NCBI RefSeq assembly: GCF_900491935.1
Contig: NZ_UEXK01000004.1
Coordinates: forward strand, 1,140,278 to 1,176,763
Length of the DNA: 36,486 nt
DNA from: Klenkia terrae
Lineage (GTDB): Bacteria > Actinomycetota > Actinomycetes > Mycobacteriales > Geodermatophilaceae
Direction: 5' to 3'
Part shown: positions 1-9,993 of the stretch, one piece after another
Position numbering within the stretch: the first letter of the stretch is position 1
Layout of the letters: the number at the start of each line of letters is the position of its first letter
Notes under the pieces: generated by a model
Database searches by the model: none
Told to the model about the DNA's origin: nothing
Seen by the model: the letters and a program-made list of their open reading frames with translations, nothing else
Position numbers and translations under genes: made by a program

Positions 1-40
1 CGGGGGCCTCGATCTCGGGGGTCGGGTGGTGCGGGAACAC
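1..40 (-). CDS. possible 5' end of a divergent gene (partial)
   Basis: On the minus strand a GTG at 40 opens a frame that runs off the window edge after 13 codons (reading MFPHHPTPEIEAP). It would be transcribed away from sdhC. The piece is too short to assign to a family, has no convincing ribosome binding site, and could equally be non-coding. It is listed only because the iron-box-like site at 60-78 would then lie between two divergent genes. Confidence 0.2.
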   Translation of the reverse strand, partial: MFPHHPTPEIEAP

Positions 41-59
41 GGTGCCGCGCTCGATCGTT

Positions 60-78
60 CCCGGTAAGGCTCACCTTG
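60..78. promoter_or_regulatory. IdeR/DtxR iron-box-like palindrome upstream of sdhC
   Basis: The core GGTAAGGCTCACCT matches the central part of the actinobacterial iron box (TWAGGTWAGSCTWACCTWA) at 13 of 19 positions, including the whole GGTWAGSCT half; the outermost bases do not match. It lies about 65 bases upstream of the putative transcription start of the succinate dehydrogenase operon. Iron-dependent control of sdh is known in actinobacteria (in Corynebacterium through DtxR and RipA), so an iron regulator acting here is plausible. Binding itself is inferred. Confidence 0.5.
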
Positions 79-88
79 CATGAGCCGT

Positions 89-115
89 GTCACGCCGCGT
101 TCACCTCGGCGTGAC
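89..115. promoter_or_regulatory. perfect 9-bp inverted repeat in the sdhC promoter
   Basis: GTCACGCCG at 89-97 and CGGCGTGAC at 107-115 are exact reverse complements separated by 9 bases. With transcription starting near 141 the repeat covers about -52 to -26, overlapping the -35 region, which is a typical repressor position. I do not recognise the regulator. A transcript hairpin is unlikely because it lies upstream of the inferred start. Confidence 0.5.
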
Positions 116-128
116 CTGTGCATGGTCG

Positions 129-134
129 TACCGT
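129..134 (+). promoter_or_regulatory. -10 hexamer TACCGT for leaderless sdhC
   Basis: TACCGT fits the actinobacterial TANNNT -10 pattern and is followed by exactly six bases and then the GTG at 141. That spacing puts the transcription start on the start codon itself, so sdhC would be translated from a leaderless mRNA. No Shine-Dalgarno sequence precedes this GTG, which agrees. Confidence 0.5.
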
Positions 135-140
135 GGGCCC

Positions 141-878
141 GTGGCGACAGTGACGACGCAGCAGGCAGGACAATCGGCCGGGGCCAACCCCGGGCCGAGG
201 CGGCAGCCGAAGACCGGGCGGTTCAGCTCGTCGGTCTTCAAGAAGGCGACGATGGCCGTGACCGGCATCATCTTCGTCCTCTACCTCATCGCGCACATGG
301 TGGGGAACCTCAAGGCCTTCGCCGGGGCGGAGACCTTCAACAACTACTCCGAGTTCCTCCGCGAGCTCGGGGAACCGATCCTGCCGCGGCTGACCGTGCT
401 GACGATCATCCGGGTGGTCCTGCTCGTCGCGATCGCGACGCACATCTGGGCCGCGGTGTCGCTGTGGCGCCAGGCCAAGCGGGCCCGCCCGATCGGCTAC
501 GTGACCAAGAAGCGCGTGCAGCAGAGCTACGCGTCCCGGACCATGCGCTGGGGCGGGATCATCCTCTTCCTGTTCATCGTGTGGCACATCCTGGACCTGA
601 CCCTCGGTGCGGTGAACCCGGCCGGCCGCGACTCGCTGCCCTACGGCCGCCTGGTCGAGGGGTTCCAGAACCCCGTCGTGGTCATCTGGTACGCCGTCGC
701 GCTGATCGTGCTGGGCTTCCACATCCGGCACGGCGTGTGGTCGGCCACCCAGAGCCTGGGGCACAGCAACAAGCGGCGCGAGCGGGCCCTCAACGTCTTC
801 GCCACCGCCTTCGCGGTGGTGCTGATCGGTGGGTACCTGCTCATCCCGTTCTCCGTCCTCTTCGGCATCATCGACTGA
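141..878 (+). CDS. sdhC: succinate dehydrogenase cytochrome b membrane subunit
   Basis: This is the single membrane anchor of a succinate:menaquinone oxidoreductase of the cytochrome b558 type; it carries b hemes and passes electrons from the SdhAB head to the quinone. The 245-residue product has about five hydrophobic segments after a Pro/Gln-rich N-terminus. Candidate heme ligands are the histidines in [23 protein letters not shown] and GFHIRHG. GTG 141 is preferred over GTG 87 because a -10 hexamer sits six bases upstream and the family's conserved sequence begins well after it. Gene order and sizes (about 245, 648 and 251 residues) match mycobacterial SDH1. It is separated from sdhA by 13 bases and is clearly the first gene of that operon. 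Confidence 0.9.
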   Translation: MATVTTQQAGQSAGANPGPRRQPKTGRFSSSVFKKATMAVTGIIFVLYLIAHMVGNLKAFAGAETFNNYSEFLRELGEPILPRLTVLTIIRVVLLVAIATHIWAAVSLWRQAKRARPIGYVTKKRVQQSYASRTMRWGGIILFLFIVWHILDLTLGAVNPAGRDSLPYGRLVEGFQNPVVVIWYAVALIVLGFHIRHGVWSATQSLGHSNKRRERALNVFATAFAVVLIGGYLLIPFSVLFGIID

Positions 879-891
879 CAGGAGCACCGCC

Positions 892-2837
<1,946 letters not shown>

Positions 2838-2838
<1 letters not shown>

Positions 2839-3593
2839 TGCAGCTGACCCTGAGGGTCTGGCGCCAGCCCTCCCCCGCCGTCAAGGGGAAGATGGCCAAC
2901 TACCACCTGACCGACGTGTCCCCGGACATGTCCTTCCTGGAGATGCTCGACGTGCTCAACGAGCAGTTGATCCTCTCCGGTGAGGACCCGGTGGCCTTCG
3001 ACCACGACTGCCGCGAGGGCATCTGCGGCAGCTGCGGCCTGATGATCAACGGCATCGCGCACGGCCCGGAGCAGACCACCACGTGCCAGCTCCACATGCG
3101 GTCGTTCTCCGACGGCGACACCATCGACATCGAGCCGTGGCGCTCCGGGGGCTTCCCGGTCGTCAAGGACCTCGTCGTCGACCGGTCCGCCTTCGACCGG
3201 ATCATCTCCGCCGGCGGGTTCATCTCGGCCCCGACCGGCACCGCGCCCGAGGCGCACGCCACCCCGGTGCCCAAGGTCGATGCCGACGCCGCCTTCGACG
3301 CGGCGACCTGCATCGGCTGCGGTGCCTGCGTGGCGGCCTGCCCCAACGGCTCGGCCATGCTCTTCACCGCCGCCAAGGTGACCCACCTCGGACTGCTCCC
3401 CCAGGGCCAGCCCGAGCGGGACAGCCGGGTCGTCCGCATGGTCGCCCAGCAGGACGCCGAGGACTTCGGTGGCTGCACCAACATCGGTGAGTGCTCGGCC
3501 GTGTGCCCCAAGGGCATCTCGATGGAGACCATCTCGCGGCTGAACCACGACCTGCTCGGCGCCCTGCGCGCCGGGGCGGTGCCGACGAGCTGA
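2838..3593 (+). CDS. sdhB: succinate dehydrogenase iron-sulfur subunit
   Basis: SdhB is the electron wire between the SdhA flavin and the SdhC hemes. The 251-residue protein shows an N-terminal plant-type [2Fe-2S] ferredoxin motif (CREGICGSC followed by a fourth Cys in TTTC). Two further clusters are marked by [12 protein letters not shown] and [12 protein letters not shown]. The ATG at 2838 shares a base with the sdhA stop. The gene ends 17 bases before a strong terminator, so the operon is exactly three genes long, with no separate SdhD anchor. Confidence 0.96.
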
Positions 3594-3610
3594 TCGACCC
3601 CTCGCGGGTG

Positions 3611-3645
3611 AAAGGGCGGTGGACCTCCGGGTCCACCGCCCTTTT
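3611..3645 (+). terminator. intrinsic terminator after sdhB
   Basis: A perfect 14-bp stem (AAAGGGCGGTGGAC at 3611-3624 with GTCCACCGCCCTTT at 3631-3644) encloses a 6-base CTCCGG loop and runs into TTTT. It closes the sdhCAB operon and separates it from gabT. Confidence 0.9.
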
Positions 3646-3683
3646 CCGTCGTCCGGGGGCGATCTGACGACGGATTCCCCAAA

Positions 3684-3715
3684 CGGTGGCCATCGGTGCC
3701 ACCATGGGGCCACCG
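3684..3715. promoter_or_regulatory. inverted-repeat cluster upstream of gabT
   Basis: GGTGGC at 3685-3690 is reverse-complemented by GCCACC at 3698-3703, and again as GCCACCG at 3709-3715 (pairing with CGGTGGC at 3684-3690). Three half-sites within 32 bases, ending about 20 bases before the gabT start, look like an operator for a dimeric regulator. No regulator gene is adjacent and the identity is unknown. Confidence 0.35.
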
Positions 3716-3735
3716 ACGACGTGAGGGGTTCTGCG

Positions 3736-5082
3736 ATGACCGACCTGCTCGACCAGACCGCGCTGCAGCAGCGCCGGCACCTGGTCACCGAGATCCCCGG
3801 CCCCCGCTCGCAGGAGCTGATGGCCCGGCGCAACGCCACGGTCTCGGCCGGCGTCGGCACCACGCTGCCGGTCTTCGTGTCCCGCGCCGGCGGCGGCGTG
3901 GTCGAGGACGTCGACGGCAACACCCTCATCGACCTCGGCTCGGGCATCGCCGTGGTCAGCGTCGGCAACGCCGCGCCCCGGGTGGTCGAGGCCGTGCAGG
4001 CCCAGGTCGCCGACTTCACCCACACCTGCTTCATGGTGACGCCCTACGAGGGCTACGTGGCCGTCTGCGAGGCGCTCGCCGAGCTCACCCCCGGCACGCA
4101 CGCCAAGAAGAGCGCGCTGTTCAACTCCGGCTCGGAGGCCGTGGAGAACGCGGTGAAGATCGCCCGGCACGCCACCGGCCGGCAGGGCGTCGTCGTCTTC
4201 GACCACGCCTACCACGGCCGCACCAACCTCACGATGGCGCTGACCGCGAAGAACATGCCGTACAAGCACCGCTTCGGGCCCTTCGCCGGCGAGGTCTACC
4301 GGGTGCCGATGAGCTACCCCTTCCGCGACGGCCTGTCCGGTGCCGACGCCGCCGCCCGGGCGATCTCCCAGATCGAGGTCCAGGTCGGCGCGGGCAACAC
4401 CGCCGCCGTGCTCATCGAGCCGGTGCAGGGCGAGGGCGGGTTCATCGAGCCGGCCCCCGGCTTCCTCACCGCGATCAGCGAGTGGTGCACCGCGAACGGC
4501 GTCGTGTTCATCGCCGACGAGATCCAGTCCGGCTTCTGCCGCACCGGCGAGTGGTTCGGCTGCGACGCCGAGGGCGTCGTCCCGGACCTGGTGACGACGG
4601 CGAAGGGCATGGCCGGCGGGCTGCCGCTGGCCGCGGTGACCGGCCGCGCGGAGATCATGGACGCCGTGCACCCCGGCGGCCTCGGCGGCACCTACGGCGG
4701 CAACCCGGTGGCCTGCGCCGCGGCGCTGGGCTCGATCGAGACCATGCGGGCCGAGGACCTCAACGGCGCCGCACGGGCGATCGGCGAGCGCATGCTGCCC
4801 CGGCTGCGCGCCCTCGCCGAGCGGTTCCCGGCGATCGGGGACGTCCGGGGCCGCGGGGCGATGATCGCCCTGGAGCTGGTCCGGCCGGGCACCACCGAGC
4901 CCGATGCCGCCCTGGCGGGCGCGGTGGCCAAGGCCTGCCACGCGCAGGGCGTCATCGTGCTGACCGCCGGCTCCTACGGCAACGTGCTGCGCTTCCTGCC
5001 GCCGCTGGTCATCGGGCACGACCTGCTCGACGAGGCCCTCGACGTCCTCGAGGCGGCGTTCGAGCAGGTGACCGAGCACTGA
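3736..5082 (+). CDS. gabT: 4-aminobutyrate aminotransferase
   Basis: GabT moves the amino group of GABA to 2-oxoglutarate, giving succinate semialdehyde, with pyridoxal phosphate. The 448-residue product is a class III aminotransferase. It has the GABA-type signature [29 protein letters not shown], the cofactor-contacting Asp in [10 protein letters not shown], and the PLP lysine in [15 protein letters not shown] 3736 follows GAGGGG at about 12 bases; an in-frame GTG at 3721 would add only five residues. No gabD or GABA permease is next to it, so the succinate semialdehyde step must be encoded elsewhere. Its stop overlaps the start of the acetyltransferase. Confidence 0.93.
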   Translation: MTDLLDQTALQQRRHLVTEIPGPRSQELMARRNATVSAGVGTTLPVFVSRAGGGVVEDVDGNTLIDLGSGIAVVSVGNAAPRVVEAVQAQVADFTHTCFMVTPYEGYVAVCEALAELTPGTHAKKSALFNSGSEAVENAVKIARHATGRQGVVVFDHAYHGRTNLTMALTAKNMPYKHRFGPFAGEVYRVPMSYPFRDGLSGADAAARAISQIEVQVGAGNTAAVLIEPVQGEGGFIEPAPGFLTAISEWCTANGVVFIADEIQSGFCRTGEWFGCDAEGVVPDLVTTAKGMAGGLPLAAVTGRAEIMDAVHPGGLGGTYGGNPVACAAALGSIETMRAEDLNGAARAIGERMLPRLRALAERFPAIGDVRGRGAMIALELVRPGTTEPDAALAGAVAKACHAQGVIVLTAGSYGNVLRFLPPLVIGHDLLDEALDVLEAAFEQVTEH

Positions 5083-5546
5083 TCCGCCGGCTCGACGGGC
5101 CCGACTGGGCCCTGCTCCGGGACGTCCGGCTCCGCGCCCTGGGCGCGGACCCGGCGGTGTTCGCCTCCTCGCTCGGAGTCGAGCGCGGGTGGCCGGCGGA
5201 CCGGTGGCGGGAGCTGCTGGCCGCCGGCCCCTGGTTCGTGGCGCACCCGCTCGGCCTCGTCGGCGGTGCGGTGGCCGCCCCCGACCGGGCCGAGCTGCGC
5301 TCGATGTGGGTGTCGCCGTCCGCACGGGGCCAGGGGGTCGGCGCCGCGCTGGTCGAGGAAGTCGCGGACTGGGCGGCCGGGCAGGGCGCCGTCGTGCTGG
5401 AGGCCCGGGTCTTCGACGACAACGCGGCGGCCATCGCCCTCTACGAGCGGTGCGGCTTCGTCGTCGCACCGGGCACGACGGTCAGCCGGTGGCACCCGCC
5501 GCGCACCTGGCGGACCTGGGTGCGCGCGCTGCCCGGCCGGGGCTGA
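5079..5546 (+). CDS. GNAT family N-acetyltransferase
   Basis: A 155-residue GNAT acyltransferase of unknown substrate. The acetyl-CoA binding motif A is clear ([21 protein letters not shown]), followed by the motif B segment [14 protein letters not shown]. The N-terminal [20 protein letters not shown] is where such proteins usually begin, but no ATG, GTG or TTG precedes it in frame. The best start is CTG 5079, which overlaps the gabT stop (CTGA) and would be translated by coupling. Family assignment is secure; the start is not. Confidence 0.8.
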   Translation: MIRRLDGPDWALLRDVRLRALGADPAVFASSLGVERGWPADRWRELLAAGPWFVAHPLGLVGGAVAAPDRAELRSMWVSPSARGQGVGAALVEEVADWAAGQGAVVLEARVFDDNAAAIALYERCGFVVAPGTTVSRWHPPRTWRTWVRALPGRG

Positions 5547-5563
5547 CCCGACCGGGCAGCGCG
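5525..5563. terminator. bidirectional hairpin terminator between convergent genes
   Basis: CGCGCTGCCCGG at 5525-5536 pairs perfectly with CCGGGCAGCGCG at 5552-5563 (12 bp). The stem starts inside the 3' end of the acetyltransferase and ends before the stop of the convergent small gene. It has no U-tract, which is usual for actinobacterial terminators. Confidence 0.6.
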
Positions 5564-5571
5564 ACGGTCGC

Positions 5572-5796
5572 TCAGCCCGCGTGCTTCTCCATCGCGGCCA
5601 GCACGCCCGCCACGGCGAAGTACTTGTTCGTGCCCAGGTCGCGCACGGTCACGATGCCGAACGCCTCCTTGAGCTTGGCGGCGTCGCCGTCGCTCACCCC
5701 GGCCAGCGCCGCCACGGGTGCGTCCAGGATCTCGCCCAGCGGCTTGCCCTCGTATGCCTTGTCCAGCGCCTTGTCCAGCACGACCTCGACTGCCAC
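5572..5796 (-). CDS. 74-residue HhH-like small protein
   Basis: The GTG at 5796 is preceded by GGAGG at good spacing, so translation is well supported. The acidic 74-residue product contains the segment [20 protein letters not shown] followed by GIVTVRDLG. This resembles the helix-hairpin-helix pattern found in many small DNA- or partner-binding domains. The function is unknown. It is divergent from dhaK across 145 bases, and its own -10 (TAGGTT, minus strand 5855-5850) would give a leader of about 46 bases containing the GGTCTC-gg-GAGACC palindrome at 5809-5822. The neighbour relationship suggests, but does not prove, a link to dihydroxyacetone metabolism. Confidence 0.75.
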   Translation of the reverse strand: MAVEVVLDKALDKAYEGKPLGEILDAPVAALAGVSDGDAAKLKEAFGIVTVRDLGTNKYFAVAGVLAAMEKHAG

Positions 5797-5941
5797 GGTG
5801 TCCTCCACGGTCTCGGGAGACCGCACCCGGGTGGGCGCGGGTCGCGGCGAACCTAGCGCAGTCCCCTGCGCGTTGTGCCCTCCCCGGGACGGTCCTAGCC
5901 TGCGGGTGCACCCGCCCCTCCCCCCGAGGTCAGGAAGCCCC
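5797..5941. promoter_or_regulatory. divergent promoter region of the small HhH gene and dhaKLM
   Basis: Two outward -10 hexamers are visible: TAGGTT on the minus strand (5855-5850) and TAGCCT on the plus strand (5896-5901). Palindromes GGTCTC-gg-GAGACC (5809-5822) and CACCCGGGTG (5824-5833) lie in the leader of the minus-strand gene. The plus-strand hexamer shares the 10-mer TCCTAGCCTG with the promoter of the DUF808 gene (7934-7943). No dha regulator gene is in the window. Confidence 0.4.
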
Positions 5942-6933
<992 letters not shown>

Positions 6934-6937
<4 letters not shown>

Positions 6938-7524
6938 GCGACGCGCCCACCACCGAGCAGCTCACCGCCTGGATCACCCGGTTCGCCGAGCTGGTGCACG
7001 AGCACCGGGACGAGCTCACCGCGCTGGACTCCGCCATCGGGGACGCCGACCACGGCTCGAACATGGACCGCGGGATGACCGCCGTCGTGGCCGCGCTGAC
7101 CGAGGCTCCCCCGGACGACCCGGCGGCCCTGCTGAAGAAGACCGGCGCGACGCTGGTCAGCAAGGTCGGCGGGGCCAGCGGGCCGCTGTACGGGACGCTG
7201 TTCCTCCGGATGGCCGGCGCGGTCGGCGAGGGCTTCGCGCCCGCGCTGCGGGCCGGGTTCGACGGCGTGCTCGCCCGGGGCAAGGCCGAGCCGGGCGATA
7301 AGACGATGGTCGACGCGCTGGGCCCGGCCTGCGACGTCCTGGACGCCGGCGGGTCGGTCGCCGAGGCCGCGCAGGCAGCCGCGGACGGCCGGGACGCCAC
7401 CGTGCCGTTGGTCGCCCGCAAGGGTCGGGCCAGCTACCTGGGCGAGCGCAGCGCCGGGCACGCCGACCCGGGCGCCACCTCGACGGCGTACCTGCTGCAG
7501 GCGGCCGCGGAGACGCTGTCGTGA
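6934..7524 (+). CDS. dhaL: dihydroxyacetone kinase, ADP-binding DhaL subunit
   Basis: DhaL holds a permanently bound ADP that is rephosphorylated by DhaM and then phosphorylates dihydroxyacetone on DhaK. The 196-residue protein shows the Mg-ADP binding acidic motif [15 protein letters not shown] near residues 34-48 and the helical-barrel sequence [12 protein letters not shown]. The C-terminal [14 protein letters not shown] segment is typical. It overlaps dhaK and dhaM by four bases on each side, so the three subunits are coupled. Confidence 0.96.
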
Positions 7525-7928
7525 GCGTGGGGGTGGTCGTGGTCTCGCACAGCCGGGCGCTGGCCGACGCCGCGGTCGAGCTGGCCCGGCAGATGCTGCC
7601 CGGCCGGGAGCTCGCGATCGAGGTCGCCGCCGGGATGGACGACGGCTCGCTGGGCACCGACGCGGTCGCGGTGTCCGAGGCGATCACGGCGGCGGACTCC
7701 GGCGAGGGCGTCGTCGTCCTCATGGACCTGGGCAGTGCGGTGCTGTCGGCGGAGACCGCGCTGGAGCTGCTGGACGACGAGGTGCGCGAGCGGGTGCTGC
7801 TGTCGGCCGCACCGCTGGTCGAGGGGCTGGTGGGCGCCGTGGTCGTCGCCGCCGGGGGCGCCGGCCGGGACCAGGTCGCCGCCGAGGCGGCCCGCGGGTT
7901 GGCGCCGAAGGAGGCGCAGCTCCGGTGA
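7521..7928 (+). CDS. dhaM: PTS-dependent dihydroxyacetone kinase phosphotransferase, DhaM
   Basis: DhaM passes phosphate from the PTS phosphocarrier HPr to the ADP on DhaL. This is the short, single-domain form (135 residues, EIIA-mannose type) with the phospho-accepting His10 in VVVSHSRALADA. It lacks the HPr and enzyme I-like domains fused in E. coli DhaM, so it needs general PTS proteins encoded elsewhere. Its presence makes this a PEP-driven rather than ATP-driven kinase. GTG 7521 overlaps the dhaL stop. Confidence 0.93.
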   Translation: MSVGVVVVSHSRALADAAVELARQMLPGRELAIEVAAGMDDGSLGTDAVAVSEAITAADSGEGVVVLMDLGSAVLSAETALELLDDEVRERVLLSAAPLVEGLVGAVVVAAGGAGRDQVAAEAARGLAPKEAQLR

Positions 7929-7935
7929 GATGTCC

Positions 7936-7981
7936 TAGCCTGAAGGCTGTGACCTCGCTGAGCGCCCCCGGGACCCTCTGA
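7936..7981 (+). promoter_or_regulatory. promoter and 10-residue leaderless uORF coupled to the DUF808 gene
   Basis: The -10 hexamer TAGCCT (7936-7941) is followed by seven bases and a GTG at 7949. That GTG opens an 11-codon frame (MTSLSAPGTL then TGA) ending at 7981, where TGATG overlaps the ATG of the DUF808 gene by one base. The layout predicts a leaderless mRNA on which the ribosome first reads the short peptide and then reinitiates at the main gene. The main start has no good Shine-Dalgarno of its own. A second case lies at 17306-17358. Confidence 0.5.
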
Positions 7982-8934
7982 TGGCCAGCGGCCTGTTCGC
8001 CCTGTTCGACGACGTCGCCGCGCTCGTCCGGTTGTCCGCCGCGTCGCTGGACGACATCGGCGCCGCGGCCGGCCGGGCCGGGGTCAAGGCCGCCGGCGTC
8101 GTGGTCGACGACACCGCGGTCACCCCGCGCTACGTCCAGGGCCTGGAGCCCGCCCGCGAGCTGTCGATCATCGGCCGGATCGCCAAGGGCTCGATCCGCA
8201 ACAAGCTGCTGATCATCCTCCCGGCGATCCTGCTGCTGAGCCAGTTCCTGCCGTTCCTGCTCACCCCGATCCTCATGCTGGGCGGCACCTACCTCTGCTA
8301 CGAGGGGGCGGAGAAGCTGTGGGAGAAGTTCTCCGGCCACCACCCGGAGGAGGCCGCCGCCGAGGAGACCGACGTCGACCCGGCGGAGCGGGAGAAGACG
8401 GTCGTCGCCGGGGCGGTGCGGACCGACTTCATCCTGTCCGCCGAGATCATGGTGATCGCGCTCAACGAGGTCGAGGACGAGCCGTTCGTCTCCCGGGCGA
8501 TCATCCTGGTCGTCGTCGCGCTGCTGATCACCGCGCTGGTCTACGGCGTGGTCGCGCTGATCGTGAAGATGGACGACGCCGGCATCGCGCTGGCCGCGAA
8601 GAAGTCCACCGCGGTCGCCGCGTTCGGTCGCGGGCTGGTCAAGGCCATGCCCATCGTGCTGGCGACGCTGGCCACCGTCGGGATCGCCGCGATGCTGTGG
8701 GTCGGCGGGCACATCCTGCTGGTCGGCGCCGAGGAGCTGGGCTGGGCCTGGCCCTACGACCTGGTGCACCACGTCGAGGTGGCCGTGCACGACGCCACCG
8801 GGGCGCTGGGCGGGGTGCTGGGGTGGCTGACCAACACGGCGCTGTCCGCGGTGGTCGGGGTCGTGGTGGGCGCGGTCGTGGTGGCCGTGCTGCACGTCGT
8901 CCCCAAGCGCGGCGGGAAGGCCGCCGCGCACTGA
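7981..8934 (+). CDS. DUF808 family inner-membrane protein
   Basis: A 317-residue member of the DUF808 (YedI-like) family, function unknown. The N-terminus MASGLFALFDDVAALVRLSA and the segment TPRYVQGLEPARELSIIGRIAKGSIRNK are family hallmarks. Hydrophobic segments follow at about residues 75-100, 170-195, 220-250 and 280-305. A charged, acidic stretch (EEAAAEETDVDPAEREK) lies between the first and second. It seems to have its own promoter rather than belonging to the dha operon, and runs convergent into vapC with seven bases between the stops. Confidence 0.85.
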   Translation: MASGLFALFDDVAALVRLSAASLDDIGAAAGRAGVKAAGVVVDDTAVTPRYVQGLEPARELSIIGRIAKGSIRNKLLIILPAILLLSQFLPFLLTPILMLGGTYLCYEGAEKLWEKFSGHHPEEAAAEETDVDPAEREKTVVAGAVRTDFILSAEIMVIALNEVEDEPFVSRAIILVVVALLITALVYGVVALIVKMDDAGIALAAKKSTAVAAFGRGLVKAMPIVLATLATVGIAAMLWVGGHILLVGAEELGWAWPYDLVHHVEVAVHDATGALGGVLGWLTNTALSAVVGVVVGAVVVAVLHVVPKRGGKAAAH

Positions 8935-8941
8935 CCTCCGG

Positions 8942-9307
8942 TCAGTCCCGGACGGCCTGCCCCAGGTCCCGGGCGGCGGCCACCAGCCTGCGGTCCCGAG
9001 ACCACAGCACCGACCCGGGCACCAGCCGGACCGAGCCGAGCAGGTGGGCGTCGACCGGACCGAGTCCTCGGCCCCACAGCCGCTCGGCCTCGACGAACGA
9101 GGTGAACTCCTGGTGCGACAGCTGCGGGAACGGGCGCAGCTGCCGCAGCGCCCGCAGGACGTCCGTACGTCGCTCCAGCCGACCCATCGCCAGTTCCTCG
9201 GCGACGAGCGGGTGGTGTCCGACCTCGTCGGCGGCGAGTGCGTCGACGAGCGCGGGCTCCGAGGCGTGCAGGTGGTCGATCCAGATCGACGTGTCGACCA
9301 GGATCAC
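8942..9307 (-). CDS. vapC: VapC-type PIN-domain ribonuclease toxin
   Basis: A 121-residue PIN-domain RNase, the toxin of a type II toxin-antitoxin pair; VapC proteins typically cut tRNA or rRNA. It begins MILVDTSIWIDHL, with Asp5 as the first metal-binding acid. The central acidic residue is the AEE at 36-38, and the distal acids are in GPVDAHLLGS and WSRDRRL. GTG 9307 overlaps the vapB stop (GTGA), the usual arrangement. The short final helix ends GQAVRD. All catalytic acids expected for activity appear present. Confidence 0.9.
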   Translation of the reverse strand: MILVDTSIWIDHLHASEPALVDALAADEVGHHPLVAEELAMGRLERRTDVLRALRQLRPFPQLSHQEFTSFVEAERLWGRGLGPVDAHLLGSVRLVPGSVLWSRDRRLVAAARDLGQAVRD

Positions 9308-9501
9308 GGCTCGTCGGGTCGCCGGCGGGGTCCTGCCTGCGCATGGGGATCGGAACCGCCGAGAGCCGCCAGTCGCCGCCCGCTCTCGATCCGGACCAGC
9401 AGCTCCAGGGACTCACGCAGCAGCGCCGAACGCTCGGACACCCCGGAGAGCTCCTGCGCCCGCGCCACCAGGTCGTCGTCCAGGGTCACCGTCGTCCGCA
9501 C
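9304..9501 (-). CDS. vapB: VapB ribbon-helix-helix antitoxin
   Basis: A 65-residue antitoxin. The N-terminal strand and helices (MRTTVTLDDDLVARAQELSG, then SALLRESLELLVRIE) form a ribbon-helix-helix DNA-binding dimer. The C-terminal tail RRLAALGGSDP is the type that wraps the VapC active site. GTG 9501 has an excellent AAGGAGG Shine-Dalgarno, so the antitoxin should be translated more strongly than the coupled toxin. The pair is expected to repress itself through the repeats just upstream. Confidence 0.88.
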   Translation of the reverse strand: MRTTVTLDDDLVARAQELSGVSERSALLRESLELLVRIESGRRLAALGGSDPHAQAGPRRRPDEP

Positions 9502-9513
9502 GACCGCCTCCTT

Positions 9514-9554
9514 CGCATCATCAGAAACTGCACCAGATGATGCGCTCGATGATG
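9514..9554. promoter_or_regulatory. VapBC operator: three GATGATG-type half-sites
   Basis: CGCATCATC (9514-9522) is the exact reverse complement of GATGATGCG (9536-9544), with 13 bases between. A third copy, GATGATG, follows at 9548-9554 in direct orientation to the second. The cluster lies 13 to 53 bases upstream of the vapB start, where a ribbon-helix-helix autorepressor should bind. It is also unusually AT-rich for this window. Confidence 0.65.
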
Positions 9555-9567
9555 TCGGCGGTCAAGG

Positions 9568-9768
9568 TCAGCCGCCGCGGGCGAAGAGCTCCGCGGCCTG
9601 GGCGTCGTCGACGAACGGGTACTTCACCTTGAACTGGGCCAGGGCGTCGGGCACCGAGAGCACATGCGTCTCGCGCCGGCCGGCCGCGTCGACGGTCTGC
9701 ACGGTGACCATGTCGTCGTTGATCGGCACCCAGTGGGTCTGCGCGTAGTCGGTGAACACGTTCGGCAC
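9568..9768 (-). CDS. 66-residue conserved-looking small protein
   Basis: Function not recognised. The product starts MPNVFTDYAQTHWVPINDDM and reads as a compact alpha/beta domain with no membrane segment or signal peptide. Support comes from its start: minus-strand TAGGGT (9781-9776) sits seven bases before GTG 9768, the leaderless pattern seen at other genes here, and codon use is normal. It lies just upstream of vapBC on the same strand but ends about 65 bases before vapB, so it is probably separate from the toxin-antitoxin unit. Confidence 0.6.
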   Translation of the reverse strand: MPNVFTDYAQTHWVPINDDMVTVQTVDAAGRRETHVLSVPDALAQFKVKYPFVDDAQAAELFARGG

Positions 9769-9789
9769 GACCAGGACCCTACGACCGGG

Positions 9790-9954
9790 TCAGGCGGGCA
9801 CCAGCGCGTCGGCGAACCGGGCCTCCAGCGCCTCGGTGATCGCCGTGCTCAGCCACCCCGCGGCGGTGAACAGGTCGCCGTCGGAGCGGTCGGCGGAGAG
9901 GGTGCCCGCCGAGGTGCCGAGCTGGTGCAGCGCGTCGCAGACCGTCGTCGTCAT
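9790..9954 (-). CDS. 54-residue small hypothetical protein
   Basis: An ATG at 9954 opens a 54-residue frame (MTTTVCDALHQLGTSAGTLS onward) with a helical, alanine-rich C-terminal half. It has no recognised domain. It is divergent from the deacetylase gene, with only 39 bases between the two starts. No clear ribosome binding site or -10 hexamer was found, so this call is weaker than that for its 66-residue neighbour. Confidence 0.4.
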   Translation of the reverse strand: MTTTVCDALHQLGTSAGTLSADRSDGDLFTAAGWLSTAITEALEARFADALVPA

Positions 9955-9993
9955 GCCGTGGGTATCGGCAGGTCGGACCGTAACCTCGACACC

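Noticed and set aside
3704-3724. Six-codon upstream ORF before gabT
   Set aside because: It ends 11 bases before the gabT start without overlap, has no matching -10, and gabT has its own Shine-Dalgarno.
5906-5941. GTG 5906 as a leaderless start of dhaK
   Set aside because: It is in frame, but only four bases after the -10, its 12 extra residues are Pro-rich and unlike the family, and GTG 5942 has a ribosome binding site.
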